A DNA stretch of 64,000 bases from assembly GCF_010119615.1 (NCBI RefSeq), contig NZ_QOVG01000004.1, positions 186,001-250,000 of the forward strand, written 5' to 3'. A program made the position numbers and the translations under genes. Shown here in pieces: positions 47,196 to 57,602 of this stretch. Every line of letters begins with the position of its first letter. Within the stretch, counting starts at the first letter, position 1. The notes beneath the pieces were generated by a model, which saw nothing but the letters and a program-made list of their open reading frames with translations, was not told the origin of the DNA and made no database searches. This stretch comes from Pseudoxanthomonas gei (GTDB lineage: Bacteria; Pseudomonadota; Gammaproteobacteria; Xanthomonadales; Xanthomonadaceae).

Positions 47196-48872
47196 TTGAT
47201 CAACGATTACCGGAACCTGTCCACACCGGCAGAAATCGATGCTGACCTCTGCATCGTCGGGGCCGGTGCCGCCGGCCTCGCGATTGCCCGGACCTTCATC
47301 GGCACCGACACCCGGGTCTGCCTGGTTGAAAGTGGCGGCTTCAGCGGAGAGGAGGCGAACCAGGCCCTGTACCAGGGCACGTCGATCGGCACCCCCGACT
47401 TCGACCCCGGCACCTCGCGCATGCGGGTATTCGGCGGCAGCTGCAATCTGTGGGGCGGCGGATGCATCCCCATCGGCAAGCTCGAAGCCAGGGAGTGGGT
47501 GCCCAATAGCAGCTGGCCCATCTCCTACGCCGACCTGGAACCCTACTACCGCGACGCCCGCGGGTTCTGCCGCATCGAAACCCATGATTTCGTCGAGGAC
47601 TCCTTCCTCACTCCGCCCGGCGTTGCCCCGCTGGAGTTCGATCCCGACAGCGTGGTCAACAAGACCTTCGCATTCAGTCCGGTCATGTTCGGGGACGACT
47701 ATCGTTCCGACCTGGAGCAGGCACCCAACATAACCATCCTGCTGTACGCCAACCTGGTGGAACTGGAAGCCACAACAGGCGGAAGCAGCGTCCGCCAGGC
47801 ACGGATCACCACCCTGGAGGGCCGCACGGGGGCCGTCCGCGCCAGGCAGTACGTACTGGCCTGCGGGGGCATCGAGAATGCCCGGCTCCTGCTTGCCTCC
47901 AACTCCGAGTCTCCGCGGGGACTGGGCAACCAGCATGACCTGGTGGGTCGTTTCTTCATGGATCACCCCAGTGGAAAACTGGGCACGCTCTACACCCCGG
48001 AAGCGGATCGGATAGCGCACCCCTACAACCGGGACTTGCACAAGACTCCGACATCCGTGCATCCGGAAATCTGCCTGTCGGACGAGGCCCAACGTGCCTA
48101 CCAGACCCTCAACGCGCGGGTACGCCTGTTCGCAGTGGAGGGCCGCGTTCCAAGGGGCATCCAGGCGCTGCGCGAGTTCAAGTCGGCGCTGCGTGCCCGC
48201 AGGCGAGACGAGAATGAACTGCTCTCGGAGAGGCTTTCCCTGCGCAAGAATGGCGAACCGGTAAATGGCGGCCGGCCGCCTCCACCGGACCAGAGCATGG
48301 CCTATCTGTTGCTGCGGCTGACCCTTGGCATGGGCGACATTGCCAAGGCTTTCGTGCGCAAACTGCGCAAGCAGCCCACGGTCGAGGTTGACCACATCGA
48401 CGTGGTCGGCTATTTCGAGCAGGCACCGCATGCCGACAGCCGCATCACGCTGGGCGCCGATACCGACATGCTCGGGCAGCGCCGGGTCTGCGTGGACTGG
48501 CGCCTGCTTCCCATAGACCACCACACCTACCGGACGGCCGCGATGCTGTTCGGCAACGAGCTTGCGCGTGCCAGCAGGGGACGCTTCCAGCCCGAACCGT
48601 GGCTCGAAGACGAGCAATCGGCGCCCCGGGTCTTCGGTACTTCGCACCACCTTGGCACTACCCGCATGGCCGACGATCCGCAACAAGGTGTCGTGGACCG
48701 TGAATGCCGCGTACATGGCGTCGACAACCTCTACGTAGCCGGCAGCTCCGTCTTCCCGACGGGGGGCTGGGCGTTTCCCACCTTCACCATCATTGCGTTG
48801 AGCCTGCGTCTTGCAGAGCACCTGCGGTCACGGCTGGAGTTCGTCTCCATGGTCACGCCATTCGCCACTTGA
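47196..48872 (+). CDS. GMC-family FAD oxidoreductase
   Basis: The product is about 558 residues. FAD-binding motif CIVGAGAAGLAIA, then RVFGGSCNLWGGGCIPI, and a typical GMC C-terminus: HHLGTTRMADDPQQGVVD and VAGSSVFPTGGWAFPTFTII. These enzymes oxidise alcohols or sugars. I propose a TTG start at 47196 (reads LINDYRNLSTPAE), with GGAG 8 bases before it; an earlier in-frame ATG (47046) gives a non-conserved Pro/Arg-rich leader. No signal peptide. Its place within the EPS/NRPS region suggests a tailoring role on sugar or peptide, not provable here. Confidence 0.88.
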   Translation: MINDYRNLSTPAEIDADLCIVGAGAAGLAIARTFIGTDTRVCLVESGGFSGEEANQALYQGTSIGTPDFDPGTSRMRVFGGSCNLWGGGCIPIGKLEAREWVPNSSWPISYADLEPYYRDARGFCRIETHDFVEDSFLTPPGVAPLEFDPDSVVNKTFAFSPVMFGDDYRSDLEQAPNITILLYANLVELEATTGGSSVRQARITTLEGRTGAVRARQYVLACGGIENARLLLASNSESPRGLGNQHDLVGRFFMDHPSGKLGTLYTPEADRIAHPYNRDLHKTPTSVHPEICLSDEAQRAYQTLNARVRLFAVEGRVPRGIQALREFKSALRARRRDENELLSERLSLRKNGEPVNGGRPPPPDQSMAYLLLRLTLGMGDIAKAFVRKLRKQPTVEVDHIDVVGYFEQAPHADSRITLGADTDMLGQRRVCVDWRLLPIDHHTYRTAAMLFGNELARASRGRFQPEPWLEDEQSAPRVFGTSHHLGTTRMADDPQQGVVDRECRVHGVDNLYVAGSSVFPTGGWAFPTFTIIALSLRLAEHLRSRLEFVSMVTPFAT

Positions 48873-48909
48873 ACCCAGATGCACTTCCCGCAGCGCCGAG
48901 GGGGCGGTC

Positions 48910-49662
48910 ATGACATCAGATTTCGCACAGCTGTACCTGCAACTCGGAATCCGCAACGACTGCAGTCTCGAGGAATTCAAGCAGGCGTGCCGGCGCCGCA
49001 TCAGGCAACAGCACCCCGACCGCAACGAAGACAGCGGCAGCCCGGAAGCCACCCAGGCCGCACTGGCCGAACTGCTTGGCCTCTATGCCAAGGCACTGCG
49101 TTTCCACCGCAGGCACGGGCGCCTGCCTGGTTCCATTGCCGGATCGTCCTTTCCACCCCCGGCAGGCAGTAACGGCTTGCACCCGGCGGCGCCAGTCCAG
49201 CCCCGCGCGCTCATCCCGCGCGAATCCGTTGCCTATCCGCCCGCGGACCCCCTGGCACCGGCACCCCGATCACTGACCGTGCGCCATCCGGCGCTGATGT
49301 TGGCAGCGGCAATCGCAGCCTTCACCGCATTCATTGCCTGGAACGAGAGCAAGGGCGGCGACCCGGCCATCGCACCCTTGAATATTCCGCCGCCCGCCGT
49401 GACGCAACCGGTGGCGTTGCCTGCAGCACCGACCTACGCCACTACCACGCAGGCAGAGGAACCACCCGCCATTGCGCCACCCAGACTCATCGAGATCGGG
49501 ATGGATGCCGTAACAGTGCGCGCGCTGCAGGGAGATCCAATGCAGACCGAAGGATCGGAATGGACGTATGGCCCCTCATGGATACGCTTCGAAGACGAAC
49601 GCGTGATTGACTGGTACAGCTCGCCGTTGCATCAGCTGAAGACCAAGACAACTTCACCGTAG
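48910..49662 (+). CDS. Second membrane J-domain protein
   Basis: The product is 250 residues. J domain at the very N-terminus (FAQLYLQLGIRNDCSLEEFK, then RIRQQHPDRNEDSG with HPD). A Pro-rich linker leads to one TM (ALMLAAAIAAFTAFIAW, about residue 137). The periplasmic C-terminus ends in a compact domain (TVRALQGDPM, WTYGPSWIRFEDERVIDWYS, SPLHQL). The plan is the same as the 428-residue protein at 2519-3805 but with a different C-terminal domain. It follows the GMC gene by 37 bp. Confidence 0.82.
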   Translation: MTSDFAQLYLQLGIRNDCSLEEFKQACRRRIRQQHPDRNEDSGSPEATQAALAELLGLYAKALRFHRRHGRLPGSIAGSSFPPPAGSNGLHPAAPVQPRALIPRESVAYPPADPLAPAPRSLTVRHPALMLAAAIAAFTAFIAWNESKGGDPAIAPLNIPPPAVTQPVALPAAPTYATTTQAEEPPAIAPPRLIEIGMDAVTVRALQGDPMQTEGSEWTYGPSWIRFEDERVIDWYSSPLHQLKTKTTSP

Positions 49663-49851
49663 CAGCCGCGCCGCGCACGTGGCGGGGCGCCGCCTTTGAT
49701 CCAGCCTGAAGACGGGCCACAGACGCCGCCCACATGTCAGGCAACGTATCGGCTTTGCAGGTGGCTTCGTCAGAACCGTCGCTCGTCCTCATGCAGGCAG
49801 GAGCGGAAAGCCAGGAGCCGCAACGTCAAGGCCAAACGATCATCGCTCTGT

Positions 49852-51243
49852 TCAACGCGCACCGCGTCCGAACAGGACCACTTCCACGGTCTGCAACAGG
49901 ATCATCAGATCGAAAGTCAGGCCCTGGTTCTTCACATAGAACAGATCGAACTTCAGCTTCTCTTCGGCGTCGTGCACCGAGGCACCGTAGGGGTAGCGCA
50001 ATTGCGCCCAACCCGTCAGTCCGGGCTTCACCGAATGGCGGACTCCGTAATAGCGTATCTGGCGATTGAACTGGTCCACGAAATGTGGCCGTTCCGGGCG
50101 CGGGCCTACGAAACTCATGTCACCGCGCAGCACATTGAACAACTGCGGCAATTCATCCAGGCGCACCTTGCGTATGAAGGCTCCCACGCGGGTTGCGCGG
50201 TCATCGTCCTTCTGCGCCCAGCAGACGCCATCCTTCTCCGCATCCACGCGCATGCTGCGGAACTTGACCAGTTCAAATGCCTTGCCGCTTTCACCCACGC
50301 GCGTTTGCCTGTAAAGCACCGGCCCCGCCGATTCGAGGCGAATGCAAAGGGCAGTGAGCAGCATGAACGGCCAAGCCAGCAACAGCAGGGTCGATGCAGC
50401 CACCAGGTCGAAGAAGCGCTTGTTCAACTGCCGGGGCTGGGAGTGGTCGAATCCTCCCGAGAAAATCAACGCCGATGGCTCAACCACGTTGAGCTTGATC
50501 ATTCCGGCCTCCCTTTCGAAAAAGTCAGGCAGGTCAGTCACCCGGATCCCGCGTTGCGCGCAGGCCAGCAGTTGTTCCATTGGCAGGCCACCACGACGCT
50601 CGTCGGGTGCGACCACGATTTCGTGGACGTTGAGCTCGCGCGTCAATTCCAGCAGGCCAGCCTGGCTGCCCACCCGCAATGGCTCCGGCACCACCGTCTG
50701 CTGGCCCTCGATAGGAAGGAACCCGACCAGCAGGAACGAATGCCGGTCGCTGCGCCTGCGCAGGCGGCTGTTGATAAGGTCTGCATTGCCGCCCGCACCC
50801 AGCACCAAAACCCGTTGCTTGAAGCCGTCCGCTTCGAACAGCCGCTGCAACATGATCCGCAACATGCCAACCATCATGATCGCCAGCGCCAGCGCCATGG
50901 CCAGCACACCGCGTCCGATATAGGTCTGTGGCACCACGTAGTACATGACCAGCAGCGCAACGCCACCGAACGAGAACGACATCAGCAACCGCAGGAACAG
51001 GTCGGTCCTGTTGTAACGCGTGTGCACCTGGTACAGCCCGAATGATGCCATGGCAGCGGTGGTGCAGATTGCCACCAGCAAGGTGCGAAGCGGTGCGGTC
51101 TGGGAAAATGCAATATGGCTTTCGGGGTCGCCGTGGAAGCGCACCCAGGCCGCAATGGTGACTGCAAGGGATACCAGCACCAACTCCCCCAGCCACAATT
51201 TGAATACGGCGCGGCTCTTGCGACTCTTCAGCGAGAGCTTCAT
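49852..51243 (-). CDS. Undecaprenyl-phosphate sugar phosphotransferase (EpsB2/GumD type)
   Basis: The product is a 463-residue polyprenyl-phosphate hexose-1-phosphate transferase starting EPS repeat synthesis. The N-terminal part has four hydrophobic helices and a CoA-binding-like domain (VLVLGAGGNADLINSRL). The C-terminal transferase carries the last TM (FDLVAASTLLLLAWPFMLLT), then KFRSMRVDAEKDG, RKVRLDELPQLFNVLRGDMS and FVGPRPERP. WAQKDDDRATR and LRYPYGASVHDAEEKL are typical of the PEP-CTERM-associated form (TIGR03013). It is transcribed toward the J-domain gene; the 189-bp convergent gap has no clear gene. Confidence 0.92.
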   Translation of the reverse strand: MKLSLKSRKSRAVFKLWLGELVLVSLAVTIAAWVRFHGDPESHIAFSQTAPLRTLLVAICTTAAMASFGLYQVHTRYNRTDLFLRLLMSFSFGGVALLVMYYVVPQTYIGRGVLAMALALAIMMVGMLRIMLQRLFEADGFKQRVLVLGAGGNADLINSRLRRRSDRHSFLLVGFLPIEGQQTVVPEPLRVGSQAGLLELTRELNVHEIVVAPDERRGGLPMEQLLACAQRGIRVTDLPDFFEREAGMIKLNVVEPSALIFSGGFDHSQPRQLNKRFFDLVAASTLLLLAWPFMLLTALCIRLESAGPVLYRQTRVGESGKAFELVKFRSMRVDAEKDGVCWAQKDDDRATRVGAFIRKVRLDELPQLFNVLRGDMSFVGPRPERPHFVDQFNRQIRYYGVRHSVKPGLTGWAQLRYPYGASVHDAEEKLKFDLFYVKNQGLTFDLMILLQTVEVVLFGRGAR

Positions 51244-51505
51244 GTCTGCTCCCGGGCATGGCTTGCCCTGTTGCAGTGGAAGCGCTGCCTCATTGCCTGT
51301 CCTGGACGCCCAAAGCCAAGCCGCGCCCGCTCAGGAGCCCGGGTCCCGTTCAACGTGGTCAGTCCCATTGCGCCTCCCTCCGGCACATGCGTTCCACGGT
51401 TCGTACCGTGGCCTCCATGACAACGCGCAAGGGAATTTTTTCCGGCCTGGGGTGGCCATTTTTTATCGTGAAGGCGAAAAATCGCTGCTTTGGCGCCAGA
51501 CGTAA
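51244..51505. other. Intergenic gap, no gene seen
   Basis: This 262-bp stretch lies between the sugar-phosphotransferase start and the phosphopantetheinyl transferase stop, both on the minus strand. It must contain the promoter of the transferase gene. Short open frames in it lack coding character or motifs. Confidence 0.6.
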
Positions 51506-52309
51506 TCAGTACTTGGGAGCGGCCATCGTGTGCGCGGGGGACACCCAGACCGCGTGGAACCGCGCTTCGGGCCAGGCCGCGATCGCAGCCCGCCATTCCA
51601 AGCCGGCCTCAAGCATATGGACGGTCGCTGCGACGGCGTCCGTTCCGTCCGCCGAAGGCAGAGCAACCAGCTCGCCGACAGGTGCGCTGAAACTGTGCAT
51701 TTCCCGCAACAGTCCTATACCCGCGGCTTTGAGCACGGCTTCCTTGCGTACCCACAGGGCCAGCAATTCCTGCGCACGCGCGGTATACGGCAGCGACTCA
51801 ATGCTTCCGACCTCAGATGCATGCATGACCGTTGATGCGATCTCGGCAAGCTCGCCCGCACGCGCAGCGGGCTCTATATCTATTCCCACGAACCCGTGGC
51901 GACTCAGCGCCACTGCCACGGCGCCGGTGGTGTGGCTCAGGCTGGTTTGCAACTCATTCCCTGCAACCAGCGGCCGGCCAAAACCGTCGCGCTCAAGCAC
52001 TATGAGCGAGGGATCGCATTCCAATATCTTCGCCACGGACAAGCGATGCAATGCATAGGCCAGGACAAGCTCATCGCGATCCCTTGGCCGCAATTTCTTT
52101 CCGACCCTCTGCCGCTCAGCCGGACTCAACCAGTGGCTCGCCTGGTCCAGCCAGGGATGCCAGGCCCCCATTTCAAAAAACACCGCCAGTGCCATGCCCA
52201 CGTCTCCGGTCGCATCTCCCACGCTGATGGACCAGGCACGGTCGAACACGGCTTGCAGGGCGCGGGCTCGCGGCTGTTGGCCAGGTTCGGTGTAGTCGGC
52301 AGGGGGCAT
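51506..52309 (-). CDS. 4'-phosphopantetheinyl transferase (Sfp type)
   Basis: The product is 267 residues. Sfp-type motifs: the SLSHTTGAVAVALS region, VGIDIEPAAR (Asp and Glu binding Mg2+) and WVRKEAVLKAAGIGL (conserved W-x-x-KEA-x-x-KA). It transfers phosphopantetheine from CoA to serine of carrier domains; targets in this window are the two PCPs and the ACP/PCP of the NRPS-PKS proteins and the carrier fusion at 46353-46982. A gene of its own within the locus strongly suggests the carriers are functional. The start has no strong Shine-Dalgarno. Confidence 0.92.
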   Translation of the reverse strand: MPPADYTEPGQQPRARALQAVFDRAWSISVGDATGDVGMALAVFFEMGAWHPWLDQASHWLSPAERQRVGKKLRPRDRDELVLAYALHRLSVAKILECDPSLIVLERDGFGRPLVAGNELQTSLSHTTGAVAVALSRHGFVGIDIEPAARAGELAEIASTVMHASEVGSIESLPYTARAQELLALWVRKEAVLKAAGIGLLREMHSFSAPVGELVALPSADGTDAVAATVHMLEAGLEWRAAIAAWPEARFHAVWVSPAHTMAAPKY

Positions 52310-52491
52310 GGCGGGTCTGTCGCTTTGGACATCCCGAGCCTACCCCAATTGGACCCGCGCACGGGCCGGGACCGGGGAGAGTCAAGCCGGGTATGCACAA
52401 CTTCTGCATGGAGCAGGCCGAAGATCTCCACGTCCTGGAAATCCGGGTAAATGCGTTGTGTATGGCACTGATCCAATCAAGGGCGAGGTCC

Positions 52492-53388
52492 ATGGAGTAC
52501 GCGAACAACGGGTGGCTGGGAGCGAAGTTGCGGCATATTGCCAATGAAGCGGCCGAATTGCCGGGCCTGAAATTGCTCGGAAAACCGGTGTACCTGCGGA
52601 TGTTCCGCCGGCCATACCACGGCGGGAATTCCTATTTCGGCAGGTATTCGAGCTACCCCGAAGCCAAGGCGGCAACCCCCCCGTCATTGCCCAGCACCTA
52701 TGCCTACGCAGGCACAAGCGACATGTACCGGGACCAGCACCAACGCATCAGGGTCAGCGACTATCCGCTCGTCTACTGGCTCACTACCCTCCTGGCCCAG
52801 GGGCAGCGCCGCATCTTCGACCTCGGAGGCCACAACGGGGTGAGCTACTACGGCTTCAAGCGCTATCTGCAGTACCCCGCTGACATGCAATGGCTCGTCC
52901 ATGATGTTCCGGACGTGGTGGAAGCAGGTCGCGAATGGGCCAAGGAGCATGATCCCGAACGCCGCCTGGCGTTCACCAATTCACGTCTTGATGCCGACGG
53001 GCACGAGGTACTGCTGACCAGCGGTGCCCTGCAGTATCTGGATTTCACCCTTCCCGAGTTATTGCGGGAGCTGCCTGATCCTCCTACCCATGTACTGGTG
53101 AACCTGGTGCCCATGCATCCCACGCAAGGTTATTTCACATTGCAGAATATAGGCCGCGCCATCCTCCCCTACCGGGTCTCGGCAATCCCAGAATTCACCT
53201 CCGCGATGGAGGCACTGGGTTACGAGGTGAAGGACAAATGGCATTCTGCAGAGCGCTACCTGCGGGTTCCGTTCGAACCCTCCTGCCGCATAGACGGGTA
53301 TGAAGGTTTCTACTTCCGCAAGAAAGGGACTTCGGTGCGAGCCGCCGCCACCAGCGACCCTACTATCCAAACTGATGCAGCAGGCTGA
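52492..53388 (+). CDS. TIGR04325-type putative methyltransferase
   Basis: The product is 298 residues. The SAM-binding-like core is IFDLGGHNGVSYYGF (G-x-G-like turn), followed by WLVHDVPDVVEAGREWAK and LLTSGALQYLDFTLPELL. This matches a family of putative methyltransferases (TIGR04325) often near polysaccharide clusters. I start at 52492 (MEYANNGWL) because AAGGG is 8 bases upstream; the earlier in-frame ATG at 52393 adds a leader of uncertain value. Divergent from the phosphopantetheinyl transferase across 182 bp. Confidence 0.75.
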   Translation: MEYANNGWLGAKLRHIANEAAELPGLKLLGKPVYLRMFRRPYHGGNSYFGRYSSYPEAKAATPPSLPSTYAYAGTSDMYRDQHQRIRVSDYPLVYWLTTLLAQGQRRIFDLGGHNGVSYYGFKRYLQYPADMQWLVHDVPDVVEAGREWAKEHDPERRLAFTNSRLDADGHEVLLTSGALQYLDFTLPELLRELPDPPTHVLVNLVPMHPTQGYFTLQNIGRAILPYRVSAIPEFTSAMEALGYEVKDKWHSAERYLRVPFEPSCRIDGYEGFYFRKKGTSVRAAATSDPTIQTDAAG

Positions 53389-53502
53389 AGAGCTGTCTCT
53401 TGATAGAACCAGGCAGGCGGTGAACAAGCCATCCGGACAGTTTTTGGCTGGCGGCATGCTATCCAACCCGCTGCACAAAGCGTGCAGCAAACTGCAGACA
53501 AG

Positions 53503-53533
53503 AAAAAAGCCAGCGAGCGCGAGCTCACTGGCT
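53503..53533 (-). terminator. Rho-independent terminator of the tRNA transcript
   Basis: AGCCAGCGAGC (53508-53518) pairs with GCTCACTGGCT (523-533 of the same block, 53523-53533) with one mismatch and loop GCGA. On the minus strand it is followed by a T6 run (53503-53508). It lies 17 bp beyond tRNA-Arg. Confidence 0.9.
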
Positions 53534-53549
53534 TGAATTCATTGCTCTG

Positions 53550-53626
53550 TGGTGCGCCCGGAGAGATTCGAACTCCCGACCGCCTGGTTCGTAGCCAGGT
53601 ACTCTATCCAACTGAGCTACGGGCGC
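53550..53626 (-). tRNA. tRNA-Arg (ACG)
   Basis: A 77-nt cloverleaf reading GCGCCCGTAGCTCAGTTGG at the 5' end, anticodon loop CTACGAA with anticodon ACG (plus-strand positions 53590-53592), T-loop TTCGAAT and encoded CCA. The A at anticodon position 34 is expected to be edited to inosine. It lies downstream of tRNA-Ser and csrA, as in E. coli. Confidence 0.97.
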
Positions 53627-53765
53627 ATCAGAAAAGTAATTTTGACTGATCAGGCCAATGCCCGTCAATCATTTCATTTGAATCGGTGCTTATGGCATCC
53701 CCGCGAATTTATGCAGGAACCGATTTCGTGCCGTGTTCTGAGATGTTTCGTGCTCTGCTCTGAAG

Positions 53766-53858
53766 TGGCGGAGAGTGAGGGATTCGAACCCTCGATAAGG
53801 CTTTTGACCCTATACTCCCTTAGCAGGGGAGCCCCTTCAGCCGCTCGGGCAACTCTCC
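53766..53858 (-). tRNA. tRNA-Ser (GCT)
   Basis: A 93-nt class II tRNA with a long variable arm, 5' GGAGAGTTGCCCGAGCGGCT, anticodon loop CTGCTAA with anticodon GCT (plus-strand positions 53822-53824), T-loop TTCGAAT and encoded CCA. Confidence 0.97.
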
Positions 53859-53940
53859 GGGAATACTTCAGACCTGACCGCGATGAATTGCGTCAGCCAG
53901 TTAGGATAACGGCTGAACGCGAATGCGGCAAACAAAATCG

Positions 53941-54153
53941 TCAGCTGGAAGAGTCACTGTCGGCCGGTTGCGAAGCATCGGCTGGATCTTCGCCGCGCTG
54001 GATGCGCTGATAGATCTCCTCACGATGCACGGCCACATCCTTGGGAGCCGTGATGCCAATCCGCACCTGGTTGCCCTTCACCCCAAGTACGGTCACTGTG
54101 ACCGAATCACCGATCATCAGGGTTTCGCCCACGCGGCGAGTCAAAATCAACAT
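53941..54153 (-). CDS. csrA: Carbon storage regulator CsrA/RsmA
   Basis: The product is 70 residues: [31 protein letters not shown] and [16 protein letters not shown] are canonical; RNA-binding Arg44 is in VHREEIY. CsrA binds GGA motifs in mRNA leaders, and in Xanthomonas RsmA controls EPS, motility and virulence genes, so the EPS operons here are plausible targets. GGAG lies 8 bases before the ATG at 54153. The C-terminal tail ([17 protein letters not shown]) is acidic and longer than in E. coli. Confidence 0.97.
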   Translation of the reverse strand: MLILTRRVGETLMIGDSVTVTVLGVKGNQVRIGITAPKDVAVHREEIYQRIQRGEDPADASQPADSDSSS

Positions 54154-54301
54154 TACTTGGTCTCCATAATCCGGCAAGAGTAGTGCCGGGCGAGCGTCCG
54201 CGCCTCCATGAGGCCGTAAACGCTTCCAGATTCATTCATCAACGTGAAACATGGTACCGGGCGGCCATATACAGCCGCAAGCACGGGCGAATGGGCAGCA
54301 G

Positions 54302-56947
54302 TCATTGAAGGCGTACACGCACCCATTCATTGACGCCTTCGAGAGCAGTTGCAAGGGCGGGCCCGTCCTCACCACCACCCTGGGCGAGGTCCGGGCGGCC
54401 GCCGCCCTTGCCCCCGGTCTGACTCGCAATATGCGCGAGCAGTTCCCCTGCCTTCACTTTGCCCGTTGCCGAGCCGTTCACGCCGGCCACAAGCGACGCC
54501 TTGCCGCCCGCAGTGCCGGCCAGGACTATCACCGCATCGCCCAATTGTTGCTTTAACCGGTCGATGGCCTCGCGCAGCGCCTTGGCATCAAAACCTTCCA
54601 GTCGCGCGGCCAATACCCGCACGCCGCCGATGTCGGACGCCATGCCGGCCAGGTCGGCCGTTGCACCGGACGCGGCCTTGGCCTTGAGGCCTTCCAGCTC
54701 GCGCTCAAGCTTCTTCTGGCGCTCCATCAACTGCCGGATCTTCTCGACGACCTCGCTGGCGTTGCCGCCGAGCAAGGCCGCCACATCATGCAGGCGTTGT
54801 TCCTCGGCCGAGACCAGGTCGAGTGCACCCTGGCCAGTCACTGCCTCGATGCGGCGAACGCCGGACGAGACACCGGCTTCGCTCACAATCTTGAAAAGGC
54901 CAATGTCACCCGTCCGCCCCACATGGGTGCCGCCACAGAGTTCCGTGGAGTAGCCGCCCATTTTCAACACCCGCACGTTCTCGCCGTATTTTTCGCCGAA
55001 CAGCGCCATGGCACCGAAATCAAGCGCCTCCTGCATGCCCATGTTGTGTACTTCAGCCGAATGATTGGCACGTATTTCGGCATTGACGCGACGTTCCACT
55101 TCCGCAAGCTCTTCCGCCGTCACCGGCTGGAAATGCGAAAAATCAAAGCGAAGCTTGTCTGGCGCCACCAGCGATCCCTTCTGCTGGACATGCGTGCCCA
55201 GCAACTCGCGCAATGCGGCATGCAGCAGATGTGTCGCCGAATGGTTCAGTATCACCGCGGCACGGCGCGGGGCATCGACCGATGCCACCAGGTGGTCACC
55301 GACCCTCAGGCCGCCGATCGCGACCTTGCCAACGTGTCCATGGAACTGTCCCGCGAACTTCACCGTATCGGCAACTTCGAACTTCACTCCCTGCTCCGCC
55401 AGAACGCCGGTATCACCCACTTGCCCGCCGGACTCCGCATAAAAGGGAGTGCGGTCCAGGATCACCACCGCCTCATCACCGGCGTCGACGGCTTCCACGG
55501 GCCTACCTTCCTTCATCAGCGCTGCAATCACCAATCCACCCGCGTCCAGCGACTGGTAACCCATGAATTCGGTAGGTTTCAATCGGGCAACCAGATCTGC
55601 AGGCAGCCCGGCGGTCGAAGTGAACTTGCCCGCGGCCCGCGCCGTTTCGCGCTGCTGTGCCATGGCCGCATCAAAGCCTTCCATGTCAACCGAAAGACCT
55701 CGCTCCCGGGCGATGTCGGCGGTGAGGTCGACGGGGAATCCATAGGTGTCATACAGGCGGAATGCATCCGCGCCAGGAATAACGGCGCTCACGCGCGTAG
55801 CGATCTCGTCGAAGATGCGCATGCCTGAATCGAGTGTTTCCGCAAAGCGCTCTTCTTCGGCCTTGAGTGCCTTCTCCACCAGCTGCTGGGCGGCGGAAAG
55901 CTCCGGATAAGCTTCGCCCATCAGGTCTACCAGCGTCGCCACCATCTTGTAGAAGAAGGGCTGACGCACACCCAGCATCCAGCCATGGCGCAACGCGCGG
56001 CGGATGATACGACGCAGTACGTAACCTCGCCCTTCATTCGAAGGCAATACCCCATCCACTACCAGGAACGAGCAGGCCCGGATGTGGTCGGCAATCACGC
56101 GCAGCGACTTGTTCTGCAGATCGGCCGTGCCGGTGAACCTGGAAGCTTCTGCGATCAGGGCCTGGAAAATGTCTATTTCGTAGTTCGTGTGTACGTTCTG
56201 CAGGATCGCCGCAAGGCGCTCCATGCCCATGCCGGTGTCCACGCAAGGTGCTGGCAGCGGTATAAGCGTGCCATCGGGCTGCCGGTCAAACTGCATGAAG
56301 ACCAGATTCCATATCTCGATGAAGCGGTCGCCGTCTTCATCCGGCGAGCCCGGCGGGCCACCGGCGATATGATCGCCATGGTCGTAGAAAATCTCGGTGC
56401 ACGGACCGCAAGGGCCGGTATCGGCCATCTGCCAGAAATTATCGGACGCGTATGGCGCACCCTTGTTGTCACCGATGCGGACAATGCGCTCGGCGGGGAT
56501 GCCAACCATCTTGTTCCACAGCTCATAGGCCTCGTCGTCAGTGTGGTACACGGTGACCAGCAAGCGCTCCTTGGGCAGTTTCCAGACCTCGGTCAGAAGC
56601 TCCCAGGCCCAGGCAATCGCGTCCTTCTTGAAGTAATCACCAAACGACCAGTTGCCCAGCATTTCGAAAAACGTGTGGTGGCGTGCGGTGTAACCAACCG
56701 AGTCCAGGTCATTGTGCTTGCCGCCCGCACGCAGGCAACGCTGCACGTCGGCAGCACGCACGTAGCTGCGCTTCTCCGCCCCCAGGAACACGTCCTTGAA
56801 CTGGACCATCCCAGAGTTCGTAAACAGCAGGGTCGGGTCGTTGCCGGGGACGAGTGGTGCCGAAGGCACGATGGTGTGGCCCTTGCCAAGAAAAAATTCC
56901 TGGAAATCGCGGCGGATCTGGCTGCTGCTTAGCGTCGGAGTAGTCAT
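54302..56947 (-). CDS. alaS: Alanyl-tRNA synthetase
   Basis: The product is 881 residues, the normal length. Class II catalytic core at the N-terminus ([47 protein letters not shown]). The editing domain has the zinc-type motif [11 protein letters not shown] and CGGTHV. C-terminal C-Ala region present ([20 protein letters not shown]). It charges tRNA-Ala. It precedes csrA by 148 bp. Confidence 0.98.
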   Translation of the reverse strand: MTTPTLSSSQIRRDFQEFFLGKGHTIVPSAPLVPGNDPTLLFTNSGMVQFKDVFLGAEKRSYVRAADVQRCLRAGGKHNDLDSVGYTARHHTFFEMLGNWSFGDYFKKDAIAWAWELLTEVWKLPKERLLVTVYHTDDEAYELWNKMVGIPAERIVRIGDNKGAPYASDNFWQMADTGPCGPCTEIFYDHGDHIAGGPPGSPDEDGDRFIEIWNLVFMQFDRQPDGTLIPLPAPCVDTGMGMERLAAILQNVHTNYEIDIFQALIAEASRFTGTADLQNKSLRVIADHIRACSFLVVDGVLPSNEGRGYVLRRIIRRALRHGWMLGVRQPFFYKMVATLVDLMGEAYPELSAAQQLVEKALKAEEERFAETLDSGMRIFDEIATRVSAVIPGADAFRLYDTYGFPVDLTADIARERGLSVDMEGFDAAMAQQRETARAAGKFTSTAGLPADLVARLKPTEFMGYQSLDAGGLVIAALMKEGRPVEAVDAGDEAVVILDRTPFYAESGGQVGDTGVLAEQGVKFEVADTVKFAGQFHGHVGKVAIGGLRVGDHLVASVDAPRRAAVILNHSATHLLHAALRELLGTHVQQKGSLVAPDKLRFDFSHFQPVTAEELAEVERRVNAEIRANHSAEVHNMGMQEALDFGAMALFGEKYGENVRVLKMGGYSTELCGGTHVGRTGDIGLFKIVSEAGVSSGVRRIEAVTGQGALDLVSAEEQRLHDVAALLGGNASEVVEKIRQLMERQKKLERELEGLKAKAASGATADLAGMASDIGGVRVLAARLEGFDAKALREAIDRLKQQLGDAVIVLAGTAGGKASLVAGVNGSATGKVKAGELLAHIASQTGGKGGGRPDLAQGGGEDGPALATALEGVNEWVRVRLQ

Positions 56948-57055
56948 CTGGCTGGCTGTGGCGGGCGGGCACGTCTGAAATGCCGAGACCTTTCAAGTGC
57001 GGCCACGTAACGGAACAGACAACCCAATACGCAAAGGTTAACAGGACAGGGCTGT

Positions 57056-57553
57056 TCAGTCCTCAGGCCTGCCTTGAAAGGCGGCCCTGACCGTGTCGCT
57101 GTCGAATCCACGCCGGTAGAGGAAATCAGCCATCTTGCGCCGCCTGGCCAGGTCGGTAGACGTCACTTCCGGCCCAAACCGGCGGCGGGCCAGGTCTTGT
57201 GCGACCTGGCGCCACTCTCCCTCGAAAGTCCCCATGGCGGCGTCGATGGTTTCGCTGTCCAGTCCATGGGTCCCAAGCTCGGCCCGGATACGGACGGGAC
57301 CCTGTCCATGAGCCACCCGGGTCCTGACCAGCATTTCGGCAAAGCGCGCATCGCTTTGCCAACCATCACCGGCCAGCCTTTCAATGGCTGCCAAGGCAGC
57401 TTCCTGCTCGATACCGCGTTCGGCCAGCTTGAGAGCCAGTTCCTTGCGCGAGTGCTCCCTGCGAACCAATAGGGCCAAGGCACGCTGGGTCGGGGTCAGT
57501 TCCGGTCTTTTGCGCTTGCGTGGGGCAAACAGGCCTCCGGTTTCCTCTTGCAT
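57056..57553 (-). CDS. recX: RecA regulator RecX
   Basis: The product is 165 residues built of three-helix repeats: [60 protein letters not shown] and [20 protein letters not shown]. It modulates RecA filament growth. It follows recA by 49 bp and is likely co-transcribed. Confidence 0.95.
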   Translation of the reverse strand: MQEETGGLFAPRKRKRPELTPTQRALALLVRREHSRKELALKLAERGIEQEAALAAIERLAGDGWQSDARFAEMLVRTRVAHGQGPVRIRAELGTHGLDSETIDAAMGTFEGEWRQVAQDLARRRFGPEVTSTDLARRRKMADFLYRRGFDSDTVRAAFQGRPED

Positions 57554-57602
57554 CTCTTATTCATCCCGGACCAAAAGCGGCGCATCCTTGCGCCAATCCC
57601 GA

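Noticed and set aside
46353..48821. Very long minus-strand open frame (822 codons)
   Set aside because: Only the last 209 codons carry protein motifs; the rest is antisense to the GMC oxidoreductase gene, which has clear FAD and GMC motifs.
53388..53940. Genomic island insertion at the tRNA genes
   Set aside because: No integrase, no duplicated tRNA 3' end, and the csrA-tRNA order is conserved in related bacteria.
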